The notes beneath the pieces were generated by a model, which was given only the letters and a program-made list of their open reading frames with translations, was not told where the DNA came from and ran no database searches. From Acidobacteriota bacterium (GTDB lineage Bacteria; Actinomycetota; Acidimicrobiia; ATN3): DNA of 64,000 nucleotides. Made by a program: the position numbers and the translations under genes. Of this stretch, positions 53,991-63,710 are shown one piece after another; position 1 is the stretch's first letter, and every line of letters starts with the position of its first letter. The stretch spans positions 1-64,000 of the forward strand of contig QEUQ01000002.1 in the NCBI GenBank assembly GCA_003577105.1. The letters are read 5' to 3'.

Positions 53991-54895
53991 CAGACTTTCT
54001 CCACTGCGGGTTCGCCGAAGAATCCGGTCGGTCTGAACAGGAGGACGGCTATGAACAAGCCAAATATCACCAGCTGTTCATAAGAAGCTGCCTCAGGAGC
54101 AATGGTGAGCAAGAGCGCTTTGAGGAATCCCATCAAATACCCGCCAACGATCGCACCCTTGGTGCTTCCGAGTCCGCCAAGCACGGCAGCGATGAAACCT
54201 TGAATTCCGAGCAGCAGGGCGCTGATGAAGTTGATTCCTTGAATCGGGGCGAGCAGCACTGCCCCAATCGCAGCCGTTGCGCCTGCAAGTGCGAAGCTTC
54301 CCGCAACAACCATATTGACGTTGATTCCCATTAGCGAAGCAGCCATGCGGTCTTCCGCTACAGCTCTGAAGGCCCGGCCAGTGATCGTCTTTGAATAAAG
54401 GAGCTCAAGGGCGATCATGATGATGATGGTGCCAATCACGAGGAATGCCCTTGCAGGGTCGAAGGGCGCACCGAATATCTGAGTGGTCTTCGTGAGGCCG
54501 AGGAAATTTTCCGAAAGCGGAGGGAGCGTCTGCGCTTCAAGTGTAATGAAACGCCCCACCAGGGTTTGGGCGATTATGAAGCAGGAAAATGTGGTGAGAA
54601 TCCATCCGATGTTTGTGGCGGGGTCGAATTGACCGAGAGGCAAGATTGCTATCGCCCAAACCACGATTCCGACCAGAGCCGAGAGCACGATTCCCATGAG
54701 GACAGACCAAAGAATCGGCCACCCCTGCTTGACGTTCATGTACCACGTCAGGTAGCCGGCCACCACGACGGTCGCACCCTGCGCGAAGTTGATAATTCGC
54801 GTAGTCGAGTAAACGAGGTTGTAACCGAACGCCACCAGGGCCAGCACCGATCCCGTCACTAATGACGAGATGATCAACTGGCTAATCGTCGTCAA
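53990..54895 (-). CDS. livH: branched-chain amino acid ABC transporter permease LivH
   Basis: 301 aa membrane permease with about eight helices. The family pattern is clear: GYNLVYSTTRIINFAQGA near the N-terminus, RAVAEDRMAASLMGINVN (coupling loop), and LLGIQGFIAAVLGGLGSTKGAIVGGYLMG. The TTG at 54895 has GGAGG about 7 bases ahead. Pairs with the LivM module to form the channel. It lies between the substrate-binding protein gene and livM-livG, the normal order. Confidence 0.93.
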   Translation of the reverse strand: MTTISQLIISSLVTGSVLALVAFGYNLVYSTTRIINFAQGATVVVAGYLTWYMNVKQGWPILWSVLMGIVLSALVGIVVWAIAILPLGQFDPATNIGWILTTFSCFIIAQTLVGRFITLEAQTLPPLSENFLGLTKTTQIFGAPFDPARAFLVIGTIIIMIALELLYSKTITGRAFRAVAEDRMAASLMGINVNMVVAGSFALAGATAAIGAVLLAPIQGINFISALLLGIQGFIAAVLGGLGSTKGAIVGGYLMGFLKALLLTIAPEAASYEQLVIFGLFIAVLLFRPTGFFGEPAVEKV

Positions 54896-54956
54896 CTGCC
54901 GACCTCCACTTCGCTAGTTACCGGCAAGACGAATTTCCGGAGATCGTCGGGATGCC

Positions 54957-56462
54957 TCAATGTACCTTGCACCTCTTGCTCAGAGTGCCGTCTGGCTCCT
55001 TCGTGCACTGGGTTCCGTATCCGTCCTTGAGGATTGTCGCGACTATCTCCGGATAGCGGCGCTTGTTGGCTTCAAGGTTGGGGCGTACCAAGTGTGTCGG
55101 ATTGAACGGGACGCCGGCTAGCCCCTGAGACCATTCCTTGCCGAGCTGGTAGGGCGGATCTGTCTTCTCCGGCGTGTTGCGCTCGAACGTGACCATCACC
55201 TGGTCATCCTGGCTGCGGGCCAGGTGCCGCTGCGCAGTGAAGTTGAATCCGAGCCCGGAGAACGACCGCTCTCCTCCGGTCTCGATCGCATTCACCACCT
55301 TGTCACGATCCGTCGCCGTGCCTGCGTCTTCAACAGCCTTGACCAGCGTGTAGTAGCTGTCGGCCGGCCCGTCTTCGCCGCCAGTACCTGAAATACCAAG
55401 GTACTCCTGCATCCAACCTGCAAGCTTGAACTCGGGGAGATAAAGAAGGCCGCCTAGATGGTAGGCCGAAGCCGTTCCGACCTTGGCATCCTCACCTGCG
55501 AGGACCGCCCACTGGCGCTCCCCGAGACCGGCTGGGTCGCCCATGAGATGCGGGTGCCAGCTCGAAGGGTCTTTTGCTGTAGGGGTGTCAATGTATGAGG
55601 CACCTAGGCCTGCCAAGCCCTTGACTATGTTAGCGGTGTCATTTGGGAGTCCGTAAATCCAGAGGGCTTCGCAGTTTGAAGAGCGCAGGCGCTGGAGTTG
55701 AGGACCCAATTCCGTGGCGTTCAGCTGGAAAACTTCGGTCGCAACAACGTCCAAGCCGTACTTCGCGGCAGCGCCACGCACGGTCTTTTCAAAGTCACCT
55801 GCGAGCAGTGCCAGATACAGAATTCCGATCTTGGAGTAGCCGCGGTCTTCTCTGGTGTACCGTGCGATGATGTCGATAGTCCACGAGCCTGGGATCGCAA
55901 ACTGGAAGATCGAGCGGGGCGCGTCCGGGTCCTCAGGGAAGAGCCGTCCAGATGAGAAGAGGTCGGCGAAGGTTGAGATAGTCGGGACGTTACCTCGCTT
56001 GATGTCTTGGCGAGATTCATTGATGCCCAGTGGAGTTGCGAAGATGATTCCTGCGACGCGGGGATCCTGAGCAAACTCAGTGAACTTCTGACGGGCGAGC
56101 GCGGTGTCGGTTCCGGCATCGCCCTTCAGCCAGTTGACCTTGCGCCCACCTACACCACCCGTCGCGTTGATGCGGCGCACGGCAGTGTCAATACCTCGCT
56201 CAGTAATGCGACCCACAAACGCCCCGATGCCAGTGAACGCGCCCACGACTCCGATGAGCAATTCGTCGTTGCCCGCTGGCGGCTTTATCAGCCCCACCTC
56301 GGGAAGGTTGCTCTGCGCGCATCCCGGAAATGCCATGTTCGCGAGGGTGAGCGCGCTCATTCCTCCGACGCCTGCTTTGGTCAGCCACTTGAAGAAGTAG
56401 CGCCTTGACACATCGGGGTTCTTCTGCCTCAGCAGGAAGTCATATAGCTGGCGATCATTCAA
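54957..56462 (-). CDS. ABC transporter substrate-binding protein, Tat-type lipoprotein
   Basis: About 501 aa. The N-terminus has a Tat-like SRRYFFKWL motif, a hydrophobic segment and a lipobox-like FPGC, so it is likely exported folded and lipid-anchored. The mature part is a periplasmic-binding-protein fold of the Leu/Ile/Val-binding group (LLIGVVGAFTGIGAFVGRITERGIDTAVRRIN). The C-terminus ends in YGTQC and CKVH, shared with the next gene. TTG at 56462 lies 10-12 bases after AGGAGG; the open frame runs further upstream without a plausible signal. The ligand may be an amino acid or amide but is unknown. Confidence 0.88.
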   Translation of the reverse strand: MNDRQLYDFLLRQKNPDVSRRYFFKWLTKAGVGGMSALTLANMAFPGCAQSNLPEVGLIKPPAGNDELLIGVVGAFTGIGAFVGRITERGIDTAVRRINATGGVGGRKVNWLKGDAGTDTALARQKFTEFAQDPRVAGIIFATPLGINESRQDIKRGNVPTISTFADLFSSGRLFPEDPDAPRSIFQFAIPGSWTIDIIARYTREDRGYSKIGILYLALLAGDFEKTVRGAAAKYGLDVVATEVFQLNATELGPQLQRLRSSNCEALWIYGLPNDTANIVKGLAGLGASYIDTPTAKDPSSWHPHLMGDPAGLGERQWAVLAGEDAKVGTASAYHLGGLLYLPEFKLAGWMQEYLGISGTGGEDGPADSYYTLVKAVEDAGTATDRDKVVNAIETGGERSFSGLGFNFTAQRHLARSQDDQVMVTFERNTPEKTDPPYQLGKEWSQGLAGVPFNPTHLVRPNLEANKRRYPEIVATILKDGYGTQCTKEPDGTLSKRCKVH

Positions 56463-56691
56463 GGCTGAAGGACACCTCCTAGATCCCCTACCCTCGCGAC
56501 GACGACAGTCGGCGAACTTCTTGTCGCGTCCCTTGAGACAATTCCACGCTGATCCACCGGACCAGGCCAATTCAGCAGCTGTCGCCGGCTCGGTGGCTCC
56601 CGGGCTCCCCACGGCAATCTGCACAGGCGGCCAAGCTTAGCCGAAGCGGCGCGTCCAAGTCCGGTTTGTCCAACGGGTTCGCAAGGATGCA

Positions 56692-58158
56692 TCAGTGGAT
56701 CTTGCATGCTGCCGTCAAGTTCCCAGCCGCTGACTTGGAGCACTGAGTACCGTAGCCCCCTTCAACAAGCGATCCCATGAGCGAAGGATGAGTTGATTGC
56801 AGCGATTGAAGTCGGGGACGCACGAGTAGCGTCATGTCAGGATCAGCCATGATCTTCAAACCCCATTCGGTGCCGAGTTCGTAGGCGGGGTCTGTTGCTA
56901 CAGGGCCTGCGCGTTCCAGCGTGAACATGGCCAGGTCGGATTGCGTGATTGCGACATGGTTGTCGCCCGTGAAACCAAATGGCGTCGAGGCGAAGACGAA
57001 GTCCCTCCCGCTCTCGAGGCCGCGAACGACCTCGCTACGCGCGGCAGAATTGACTCGCCGTACGCTTTCGATGAGCGCGCACGCAGAATCAACAATTGGA
57101 CGCAGGCCGCGACGTGATTCCTTCTTCTTGTCCCAGTCAAGACCAAAATCGTTGCCCCACTCCTCCGGCAGCCACCGCGGTCCCTTGCGAAACGAGCCGA
57201 TATCTCCGGGTGTCACCGAACCAGGGACGGCGGCGTCCTCTGCAGCTGTAGCCCAGTCGCGCTCGAACATTCCCGTTGGGCAGCCGACTAGCTGCGGATG
57301 CCATTGGCCTGAGCCGGGACTGCGAGCGCGCAACGAATCTATGTACTCGAACCCGAGCGACTTCATCGATCGGGCCACATCCGCGGTCGTTTGCGGGTCC
57401 GCCCAGACGAACAAAGCTGAACTCCCCGATCTTGCGAGCCGAGACAGCTGCTCAGGTAGGGTGGAGTCACCCGATCCAAACTGTTCTACGGCGCTCACCT
57501 GCAGGCCGTTCGCGCTACACGCAGACGAAAACGCTTTTCCGGCGTGGGTAAATAAGAAGTCGTCATAGATCATGGCTGCGCTTCGATACTTTCGGTCGGT
57601 AGCGCAATACTGAGCTGCCGCTTCTAGCGACCACGCCTCTGGAACATGAAACTGAAATACCGACCTGGCGGTTTCGGCCGCGGGCCACAGTTGTCCGCGA
57701 CCCTCGAGGTCAAATGAAGTGACAATTAGCGGCATGCCGGCAGAACCGGCGGCATCGACGATCTGTTCGGATGCAAGCGGAGTCGCAAGGATGATGCCAA
57801 CGACAGATGGGTCGGCCTCGAGCCGTCTGTAGCCGTCAAACGCCTCATCCTCGGTGCCGGCCTGGGCTCCCCTGAAGACAACGTTCCTTCCAAGCGCGCC
57901 ACCCTGGCTGTTCAGTTTTCCAAGAGCAGCCTTCAGTGCAGTCTCAGGAAGCTCGCCCTCGAACTTCTCGCCCGGGTTCGGAAAGATGCCGATCGCCCCG
58001 ACGGTGAGGTCGTCGAATCTTTTTGGCCCCGCAGAAATCAGGCGGCACCCGGTGCTGAGCCCAAGGCTGGCTGCGCCGACGATTGCAGCGCCTTGGAGGA
58101 GCTGCCGTCGAGTCGGCCCCTCAGATGTCGGGAGTGTCATCTGATTGATATCTATCAC
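56692..58158 (-). CDS. second ABC substrate-binding protein, Tat-type lipoprotein paralogue
   Basis: 488 aa paralogue of the adjacent binding protein. It has a Tat-like TRRQLLQG motif, hydrophobic segment and lipobox STGC, then a similar two-domain binding fold (FPNPGEKFEGELPETALKAALGKLN). The C-terminus repeats the partner's signature (YGTQC...CKIH), indicating tandem duplication and divergence. The GTG at 58158 is weakly supported; ATG at 58140 is an alternative. It is the first gene of the minus-strand liv run. Two binding proteins sharing one permease suggests two ligands. Confidence 0.87.
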   Translation of the reverse strand: MIDINQMTLPTSEGPTRRQLLQGAAIVGAASLGLSTGCRLISAGPKRFDDLTVGAIGIFPNPGEKFEGELPETALKAALGKLNSQGGALGRNVVFRGAQAGTEDEAFDGYRRLEADPSVVGIILATPLASEQIVDAAGSAGMPLIVTSFDLEGRGQLWPAAETARSVFQFHVPEAWSLEAAAQYCATDRKYRSAAMIYDDFLFTHAGKAFSSACSANGLQVSAVEQFGSGDSTLPEQLSRLARSGSSALFVWADPQTTADVARSMKSLGFEYIDSLRARSPGSGQWHPQLVGCPTGMFERDWATAAEDAAVPGSVTPGDIGSFRKGPRWLPEEWGNDFGLDWDKKKESRRGLRPIVDSACALIESVRRVNSAARSEVVRGLESGRDFVFASTPFGFTGDNHVAITQSDLAMFTLERAGPVATDPAYELGTEWGLKIMADPDMTLLVRPRLQSLQSTHPSLMGSLVEGGYGTQCSKSAAGNLTAACKIH

Positions 58159-58368
58159 CTGCTGCCAGTACGGTCCTGCCTAACTCATTGCCGGACCGAG
58201 GTGCCATAGCGCCTCCCAACCGTGACATACGCATCAGTTATGGCCGCGGTTCTCTGCCAGATCAATGGTGCTCGCCACCGACCACAACTTCGAAGCTCCC
58301 GGCAGTCGGTATTCTCATCGTTGAGTCCATTCCAGGCCACAAGACTAGCCACGAGGCGCACAACTAGC

Positions 58369-60030
58369 TTGACCACCTTCTCAATTGACCGCCGAGATCG
58401 CGATATCGATCGATTGACATCAGCCGAATTCGATCTGCTGGTGGTCGGAGGGGGAATTACGGGCGCGGGAGTTGCATTGGATGCTGCAACTCGCGGTCTT
58501 TCAGTTGGACTGGTGGAGAAGGGCGATTTCGCCACAGGAACGTCGAGCCGGTCATCCCGACTCATTCACGGCGGACTTAGGTATCTGCGCCAGAGGGAGT
58601 TCGGCCTTGTTCATGAGGCGCTGAGAGAGCGACAGCACTTGTCGGAGATGGCGCCCCACCTAGTCAAGCCCCTCCCATTCCTTCTGCCGATCCTCGTTGG
58701 CAGTCCGTTTGACGACATGAAGACCGCCTTGCGTGCCGGACTCTGGCTCTACGATCTTGCCGGCGGCGCCCGCGGGGGCCGATTCCATCAACGAATCAGC
58801 ATGGGCGAGTCGCTGGCTATGTCACCGGCGCTGAGCCAATCGAAGGTCCTTGATGGATTCATCTACTGGGATGCGGTCAATGACGACGCTCGAACCACTC
58901 TTTCGGTTATCCGGACCGCAGCCAACCGATACGACGCCGCGGTCGTCAACTACTGCGAAGTACTCGAGGTGAATCCGCCCAGGCGACACAGCACTGACGA
59001 AGCTCGCGTGAGGATCGCGGCAAGGGATGTGATCTCTGATGAGTTGCTTGAACTCCGAGCGCGGGCGGTGATGATCGCCTCGGGAGTGTGGAGCGACAAG
59101 ATTGCCGTCGCCGACAATCGAGGGCAGCACCCGGAGAGAATTCGGCCCGCCAAAGGGATCCATGTGGTCGTGCCTCGCGACCAGTTCCCCGGCGACGCGG
59201 CGACCTTGTTGCCGGTGCCCGGAGACGACAGGTTTATCTTCACAATTCCCTGGGGCGGTTACACCCTGATTGGCACGACAGACACCGACTACGACGGACC
59301 GCTCGATGACCCCGCGGCCGACTCGGACGAGATCGACTACTTACTCGACACGGTCAACGCGTGGACGTCGAAACCTATTGGGCGTTCATCTGTGACGAGT
59401 TCCTTCGCTGGCCTGAGGCCCCTCGCGTCGGCGGGGACCGATGAGAAGACCGCAGACATGTCTAGGCGGCATATTGTGGAGGCTGTAGCACCCCGGATCG
59501 GGGCCGTCTACGGGGGCAAGTTCACAACATGGCGATCCATGGCCGCCGAGGCAGTTGACTTTGCGGGGACCGATCTCGGACTCGGGCGACTACCGCGCAG
59601 CGTTACCGCCGATCAACTGATTGACGGCGCCCAGACGTCAGAGAGCTGCACGCCTACCTCAGCCTTGCTCGAGAGCACCGTTGGCGAAGAATCTGCCGGC
59701 AGAATCTACGCTCGCTACGGTTCTCATGCGCGTGCCATCGCCGCGCTCTGCGAGGATCCGGCTCTCCGAACGCCGTTGGCGCCCGGCCTCGACTACCTCA
59801 GGGCGGAAGCCATCTACGCTGCGCGCCACGAAATGGCGGTGACCCTTGATGATCTCCTGACGCGACGGACGCGCAGTTCGACCGACAATTGGAGGGTTGC
59901 TCGCGCTAGCGCCGCCGAGGTTGCGGCATTGGTTGCCGGCGAACTCGGTTGGAGTCATGCAGATCGAGACGTGCAAGTGGCCGAGTACATTCGTGCCACT
60001 GAGCAGTTTGACCCCAAGGCTGCTGAATAG
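58369..60030 (+). CDS. glpD: glycerol-3-phosphate dehydrogenase (FAD-dependent)
   Basis: About 553 aa membrane-associated flavoprotein oxidising glycerol-3-phosphate to DHAP and passing electrons to quinone. Motifs: FAD-binding LLVVGGGITGAGVALDAATRGL, GTSSRSSRLIHGGLRYL, the SFAGLRPLA block and YGGKFTTWRSMA. The C-terminal DAO_C domain contains a RRTR motif. The TTG at 58369 places the FAD fold about 26 residues from the start; a frame to 58222 exists but its N-terminus is atypical. Followed by an alkyl-DHAP-synthase-like gene after 22 bases, which uses DHAP-derived substrate. Confidence 0.92.
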   Translation: MTTFSIDRRDRDIDRLTSAEFDLLVVGGGITGAGVALDAATRGLSVGLVEKGDFATGTSSRSSRLIHGGLRYLRQREFGLVHEALRERQHLSEMAPHLVKPLPFLLPILVGSPFDDMKTALRAGLWLYDLAGGARGGRFHQRISMGESLAMSPALSQSKVLDGFIYWDAVNDDARTTLSVIRTAANRYDAAVVNYCEVLEVNPPRRHSTDEARVRIAARDVISDELLELRARAVMIASGVWSDKIAVADNRGQHPERIRPAKGIHVVVPRDQFPGDAATLLPVPGDDRFIFTIPWGGYTLIGTTDTDYDGPLDDPAADSDEIDYLLDTVNAWTSKPIGRSSVTSSFAGLRPLASAGTDEKTADMSRRHIVEAVAPRIGAVYGGKFTTWRSMAAEAVDFAGTDLGLGRLPRSVTADQLIDGAQTSESCTPTSALLESTVGEESAGRIYARYGSHARAIAALCEDPALRTPLAPGLDYLRAEAIYAARHEMAVTLDDLLTRRTRSSTDNWRVARASAAEVAALVAGELGWSHADRDVQVAEYIRATEQFDPKAAE

Positions 60031-60052
60031 CAGGGAACGGCTCGGAGGAGAT

Positions 60053-61585
60053 GTGAGTACTGCAATGCAAGGATCGAACCGGGTCAGCCCGCGAAGTGCC
60101 GGAAGGGTGGCTGCACGGGGTCACTTGGCGGCCTTACCCGACCCGGTAAGTGATGGACTCAGGCAATTGCTCCGCGATGACTTCGTCGCGAGCGACGAGG
60201 CCTGTCGTCAACACGCAAATGACTGGTGGCCGATCACAAAGGTCTGGGCCTCCGAAGGAGAGGTGGCATCGATACCAGCCGCCATTGCGAGGCCGGGATC
60301 AGCTGACGAGGTCCGTAGTGTCCTTGACCTCTGCAGGCAACACGGAGTTCCCGTCGTCACTTCGGGCGGAAGGTCGGGGGTTTGCGGGCAAGCTGTACCT
60401 GTCCTCGGTGGCGTGGTCTTGGAGACCACTCGCTTGAACAGGCTGCTAGAGGTCGATGAGACCTCAATGTGTGCAACTGTCGAACCTGGCATTTTTGGTC
60501 ACAAGCTCGAGGCTGACTTGAGACGTCATGGGTACACACTCGGTCACTACCCTCAGTCGATCGAGATCTCCACCGTCGGCGGATGGATCGCGTGCCGCTC
60601 CGCCGGGCAGCTCTCAAACAAGTACGGCAAGATCGAGGACATGGTCCTTGGATTCGACGTGGCCCTAGCTCGCCCAGAAGAGCAAGGCGACGTGATTTCG
60701 TTTCCAGCAATTCCGGCAACTGCCGCCGGGCCAGACCTTAGGCGAGCATTCCTCGGCTCCGAAGGAGTCCTGGGGGTAATCACCCAGGCCACCCTCGCCA
60801 TTTCCCATGCACCGGAATCCTCAGACGGATTGGCCCTCACCTTCAACAACTTCGAATCAGGGCTGGATGCAATGAGGCGCGCGTCGCAGGCAGGCGTCTC
60901 CCCCGCGGCGATGCGCCTATATGACCCGGATGAGACGGCTCGCCACTTTGGCGCTTCAGACTGTGCAGCGATGATCTGCGTCGCCGAAGGGAGTTCCGAC
61001 GAAGTTGCGGCGCAGTTGAAGGATCTTAGGCGCATTGCGCTCGGTGCCGAGCAGGGTGATCCGCGATGGGTCGCGCACTGGCTTGAAACAAGGAATGACG
61101 TATCAGCCCTCGACATTGCCATTGAGCGGGGCCTTGTAGTGGACACCATAGAAGTGGCAGCTCTGTGGAGAGATGTCGCTTCGACGTATGGCGCCATCAG
61201 ACAGGCAATCCTTGAGATCCCCGGGGCAATGATGGCTTCCGCGCATTCGTCACACGCCTACTCCAGCGGAGCGTGCCTGTACTTCACCTTCGTCGGTGTC
61301 GGCGACGCCGGCTCGGACCTCGACGCAAAGGACCGCTTCTATGCTTCGGCTTGGAGCGCAGCCATGGAGGCCGCCCACGCTGCTGGTGCGACTATTAGCC
61401 ATCACCACGGAATCGGCATCGTGCGACTGAACGCCTTCAATACCTATACGTCTCAGGCCGAGCGTGACATGCTGCGCGCCCTGAAGCGCGAGTTGGACCC
61501 CATGAATATTCTCAACCCCGGCAAGATCGGATCCCCAGAGGACGAGGAGCGGTCCTCGCCGAACTGGCCACCGATTAGCGACTAG
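60053..61585 (+). CDS. FAD-linked oxidase, alkyldihydroxyacetone-phosphate synthase-like
   Basis: About 510 aa. VAO-type FAD domain with VVTSGGRSGVCGQAVP and LEVDETSMCATVEPGI. GHYPQSIEISTVGGWIACRSAG resembles the alkylglycerone-phosphate synthase (ADPS) substrate motif. The C-terminal catalytic histidines are in ISHHHGIG. ADPS replaces the acyl chain of acyl-DHAP with a fatty alcohol, the committed step to ether lipids. GTG at 60053 follows GGAGGAG. Close linkage to glpD, which makes DHAP, supports this. A glycolate- or lactate-oxidase-like role cannot be excluded. Confidence 0.82.
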   Translation: MSTAMQGSNRVSPRSAGRVAARGHLAALPDPVSDGLRQLLRDDFVASDEACRQHANDWWPITKVWASEGEVASIPAAIARPGSADEVRSVLDLCRQHGVPVVTSGGRSGVCGQAVPVLGGVVLETTRLNRLLEVDETSMCATVEPGIFGHKLEADLRRHGYTLGHYPQSIEISTVGGWIACRSAGQLSNKYGKIEDMVLGFDVALARPEEQGDVISFPAIPATAAGPDLRRAFLGSEGVLGVITQATLAISHAPESSDGLALTFNNFESGLDAMRRASQAGVSPAAMRLYDPDETARHFGASDCAAMICVAEGSSDEVAAQLKDLRRIALGAEQGDPRWVAHWLETRNDVSALDIAIERGLVVDTIEVAALWRDVASTYGAIRQAILEIPGAMMASAHSSHAYSSGACLYFTFVGVGDAGSDLDAKDRFYASAWSAAMEAAHAAGATISHHHGIGIVRLNAFNTYTSQAERDMLRALKRELDPMNILNPGKIGSPEDEERSSPNWPPISD

Positions 61586-61608
61586 TACAAGACCTGACAG
61601 GAGAACCC

Positions 61609-63201
61609 GTGCCCAAGCGAGATAGCACTGACAAGTCCGCGCGCGAGACGGGAGGCGCGAGTGGGGATCGCGAGGTGAGTGGCCGGCGTGGCTTCTTTTC
61701 GTCACTAGCCGCACCGCCGCGCGAGGGCGATGACGAAGGCGCCGATCGGCGTCCACGCCGTCCGCCACTGAAGTGGCGCGCCGTCCTACTCGGTACCGGG
61801 GCAATGCTTTTCGGATCGATTCTTCTCCAGCTTGCGATCGCGCCGGTAGCCTCAAAATCTCAGTTGGTCTCCTTCTCCCCGGGAGAAGGCAGGGCCAAGG
61901 TCGTCAGCTCGGGCGGCCGAGGGCCGGCCGGCATTGCCTACGACCTGAAGGGTCAGCGGGTATGGATGGCCAATTCCCTCTCTGGCGAGGTTGCGTCCCT
62001 GGTGCCGAATTCGGGGGGTACCCCCGAGAGAATCAGCGTGGGAAAAGGGCCCGTTGCTATCGGCGTCGATCCGGTCAGCGGCAATCTCGTCATTGCCAAC
62101 TCCGGCTCAAACGATATCTCGGTCTTGGATCCCGCTTCGCGCAACGCAACAGCAACAATTGGCTCGGGTGACAATCCTGCCGGCGTCGCGATCGCGGCTC
62201 GGGCGCGGCGTGCATTTGTCACGAACCTGAGGTCTGCAGACGTAACCGTTGTCGACCTCGACTCGAAGGTAGTCATCGCGCGAGTTCCAGTAGGCAAGGA
62301 CCCCCAGCCGATCACGGTCTCTTCTCAGTCTGAGCGAGTCCTAGTAGCTGTTACGGGCGACAACGAGATCAAGGCAATCGACTCAGCCTCTGGAGCGATT
62401 ACGGGCACCATCCGCACCAGCAGCACCCCCGTTGCGCTGGCGCCGATGCCAGACGGCACCGTCGCCGCTGCGCTCTTGCAGGACAAGCAAGTCGTGTTGA
62501 TTGATCCGCCAACGATGACAATCACTAAGACTACGACCCTGCCCGCACGACCGACTGCTCTCGCGGTCAACCCGAATACAGGGCAAGTCGTGGCGGTTTC
62601 ATGGGAATCATCAAAGGCCTACGTCGTTGACTCTCTGGCTCAAACGGTGCTTGAGGAGACTGACCTCGGAGTCATACCGAGCTCGGTCGCAATCGATCCG
62701 GAGAGTGGAACCTACTTCTCTTATGGCGGCGTGCCGGTGCCCGCGGCCCTCAACGTTGCCTACATTGCGCTACTCCTTTTGGTCATCTGTGCGGGCGGAT
62801 TCGTAGCAGGCTTTGTGTCGAAACAAGAGCCCGTGCGGCACGCGTCGTTCGCCCTTGGCGGGCTTGCTCTGATTATCTGGCTGGTTCTTGCGGGCGGCCG
62901 AGTTGAGGCGCTTTTCGCCGTTGCGTTCAGCTCTGCATTTGCACTCCCCGCAGCTGCGCTTGGCGGCTTTCTCGCGGGTCGCAAGACCGGCGAAATCGAG
63001 ACTGGACTCAAGGCGACGCTAATCGGGGCGATCTCCGGTCGAAAGGCAACAGCTTCCGAGCCCGATGTTGACGCTGAGTCCTCAGGTGGCGAAAGCCCTG
63101 CGACCGGCGATTCGGACGCCCAGAGTGATCGACCTGACTCCAAGAGGCGCCGAACCCGACGTACGGTCGATTCGGCCCCACTGGATGAACCCCTAGACTG
63201 A
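61609..63201 (+). CDS. membrane YVTN-type beta-propeller protein
   Basis: 530 aa. A hydrophilic N-terminus is followed by one transmembrane helix (about residues 57-80). A beta-propeller of roughly seven repeats of about 40 residues comes next (examples: GVDPVSGNLVIANSGSNDIS, DLDSKVVIARVPVGKDPQP). Three C-terminal membrane helices follow (IALLLLVICAGGFVAGF; LGGLALIIWLVLAG; a third near 440). A basic, Ser/Arg-rich cytoplasmic tail of about 60 residues ends it. YVTN propellers bind proteins or ligands at the cell surface; function here unknown. GTG at 61609 follows AGGAGA. The gene lies downstream of glpD and the ADPS-like gene. Confidence 0.82.
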   Translation: MPKRDSTDKSARETGGASGDREVSGRRGFFSSLAAPPREGDDEGADRRPRRPPLKWRAVLLGTGAMLFGSILLQLAIAPVASKSQLVSFSPGEGRAKVVSSGGRGPAGIAYDLKGQRVWMANSLSGEVASLVPNSGGTPERISVGKGPVAIGVDPVSGNLVIANSGSNDISVLDPASRNATATIGSGDNPAGVAIAARARRAFVTNLRSADVTVVDLDSKVVIARVPVGKDPQPITVSSQSERVLVAVTGDNEIKAIDSASGAITGTIRTSSTPVALAPMPDGTVAAALLQDKQVVLIDPPTMTITKTTTLPARPTALAVNPNTGQVVAVSWESSKAYVVDSLAQTVLEETDLGVIPSSVAIDPESGTYFSYGGVPVPAALNVAYIALLLLVICAGGFVAGFVSKQEPVRHASFALGGLALIIWLVLAGGRVEALFAVAFSSAFALPAAALGGFLAGRKTGEIETGLKATLIGAISGRKATASEPDVDAESSGGESPATGDSDAQSDRPDSKRRRTRRTVDSAPLDEPLD

Positions 63202-63325
63202 GACACCCCCAGCCGCAGCCGGCAATCAGATTTTGCGGCCGCCTGACGGCCCAAATCGTCCGCTCCGTCCCGCGGTGTCTCCCCCCCAGCGCCCGGGGCG
63301 GGGCGGGCACATTATTGTTGAGTTG
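63202..63325. other. gap before RNase P RNA
   Basis: 124 bases. GC-rich at 63280-63310 with an apparent G/C cluster, then an AT-richer ATTATTG segment just before the RNA. This may hold the RNase P promoter, but the -35/-10 pair is not clear. No gene is seen. Confidence 0.4.
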
Positions 63326-63710
63326 CAATGAGCCGGCCGGGCAGCCGCGGTGCCTTTCGCGGCATCGAGGAAAGTCGGGACTCCACAGGGCAAAGCGCTG
63401 GGTAACACCCAGTCGAGGCGACTCGGAGGAAAGCGCAACAGAAAGCAAACCGCCGATGAATCCCTAGGGGATCACAGGCAAGGGTGCAAGGGTGGGGTAA
63501 GAGCCCACCGGCGATCCGGGTGACCGGGTCGGCCAGGCAAGCCCCGCTTGGAGCAAGGTCAAGCAGGAGAGAACTATGAGTGGCCCGCTCAGGTGCGTTG
63601 CACCGCTCTCCGGGTAGACCGCATGAGGCGGCGGGCAACCGTCGCACCAGATGGATGGCTGCCGCCCGGCGAGTCCGGGTACAGAATCCCGCTTACAGGC
63701 CGGCTCATTG
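63326..63710 (+). ncRNA. rnpB: RNase P RNA, type A
   Basis: Catalytic RNA that processes the 5' end of tRNA precursors. The outer P1 stem CAATGAGCCGGCC (63326-63338) pairs perfectly with GGCCGGCTCATTG (63698-63710). Conserved blocks are present: GAGGAAAGTC early in the molecule, ACAGGGCA nearby, GTGGGGTAAGAGCCCACC (P10-P11 region), CTTGGAGCAAGG, and the near-terminal ACAGAATCCCGCTTACAGGC (P4 3' strand and tail). The GTCGGGACTCC segment differs by a base or so from the usual GTCCGGGCTCC. About 385 bases, normal for actinobacteria. Confidence 0.97.

Noticed and set aside
53768-54334. 188-codon plus-strand frame opposite liv genes
   Set aside because: Antisense to the Pro/Gln-rich LivM-LivG N-terminus and livH; low-complexity artefact.
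61250-61855. 201-codon minus-strand frame opposite the ADPS-like gene
   Set aside because: Spans two clear plus-strand genes and has no recognisable motif.
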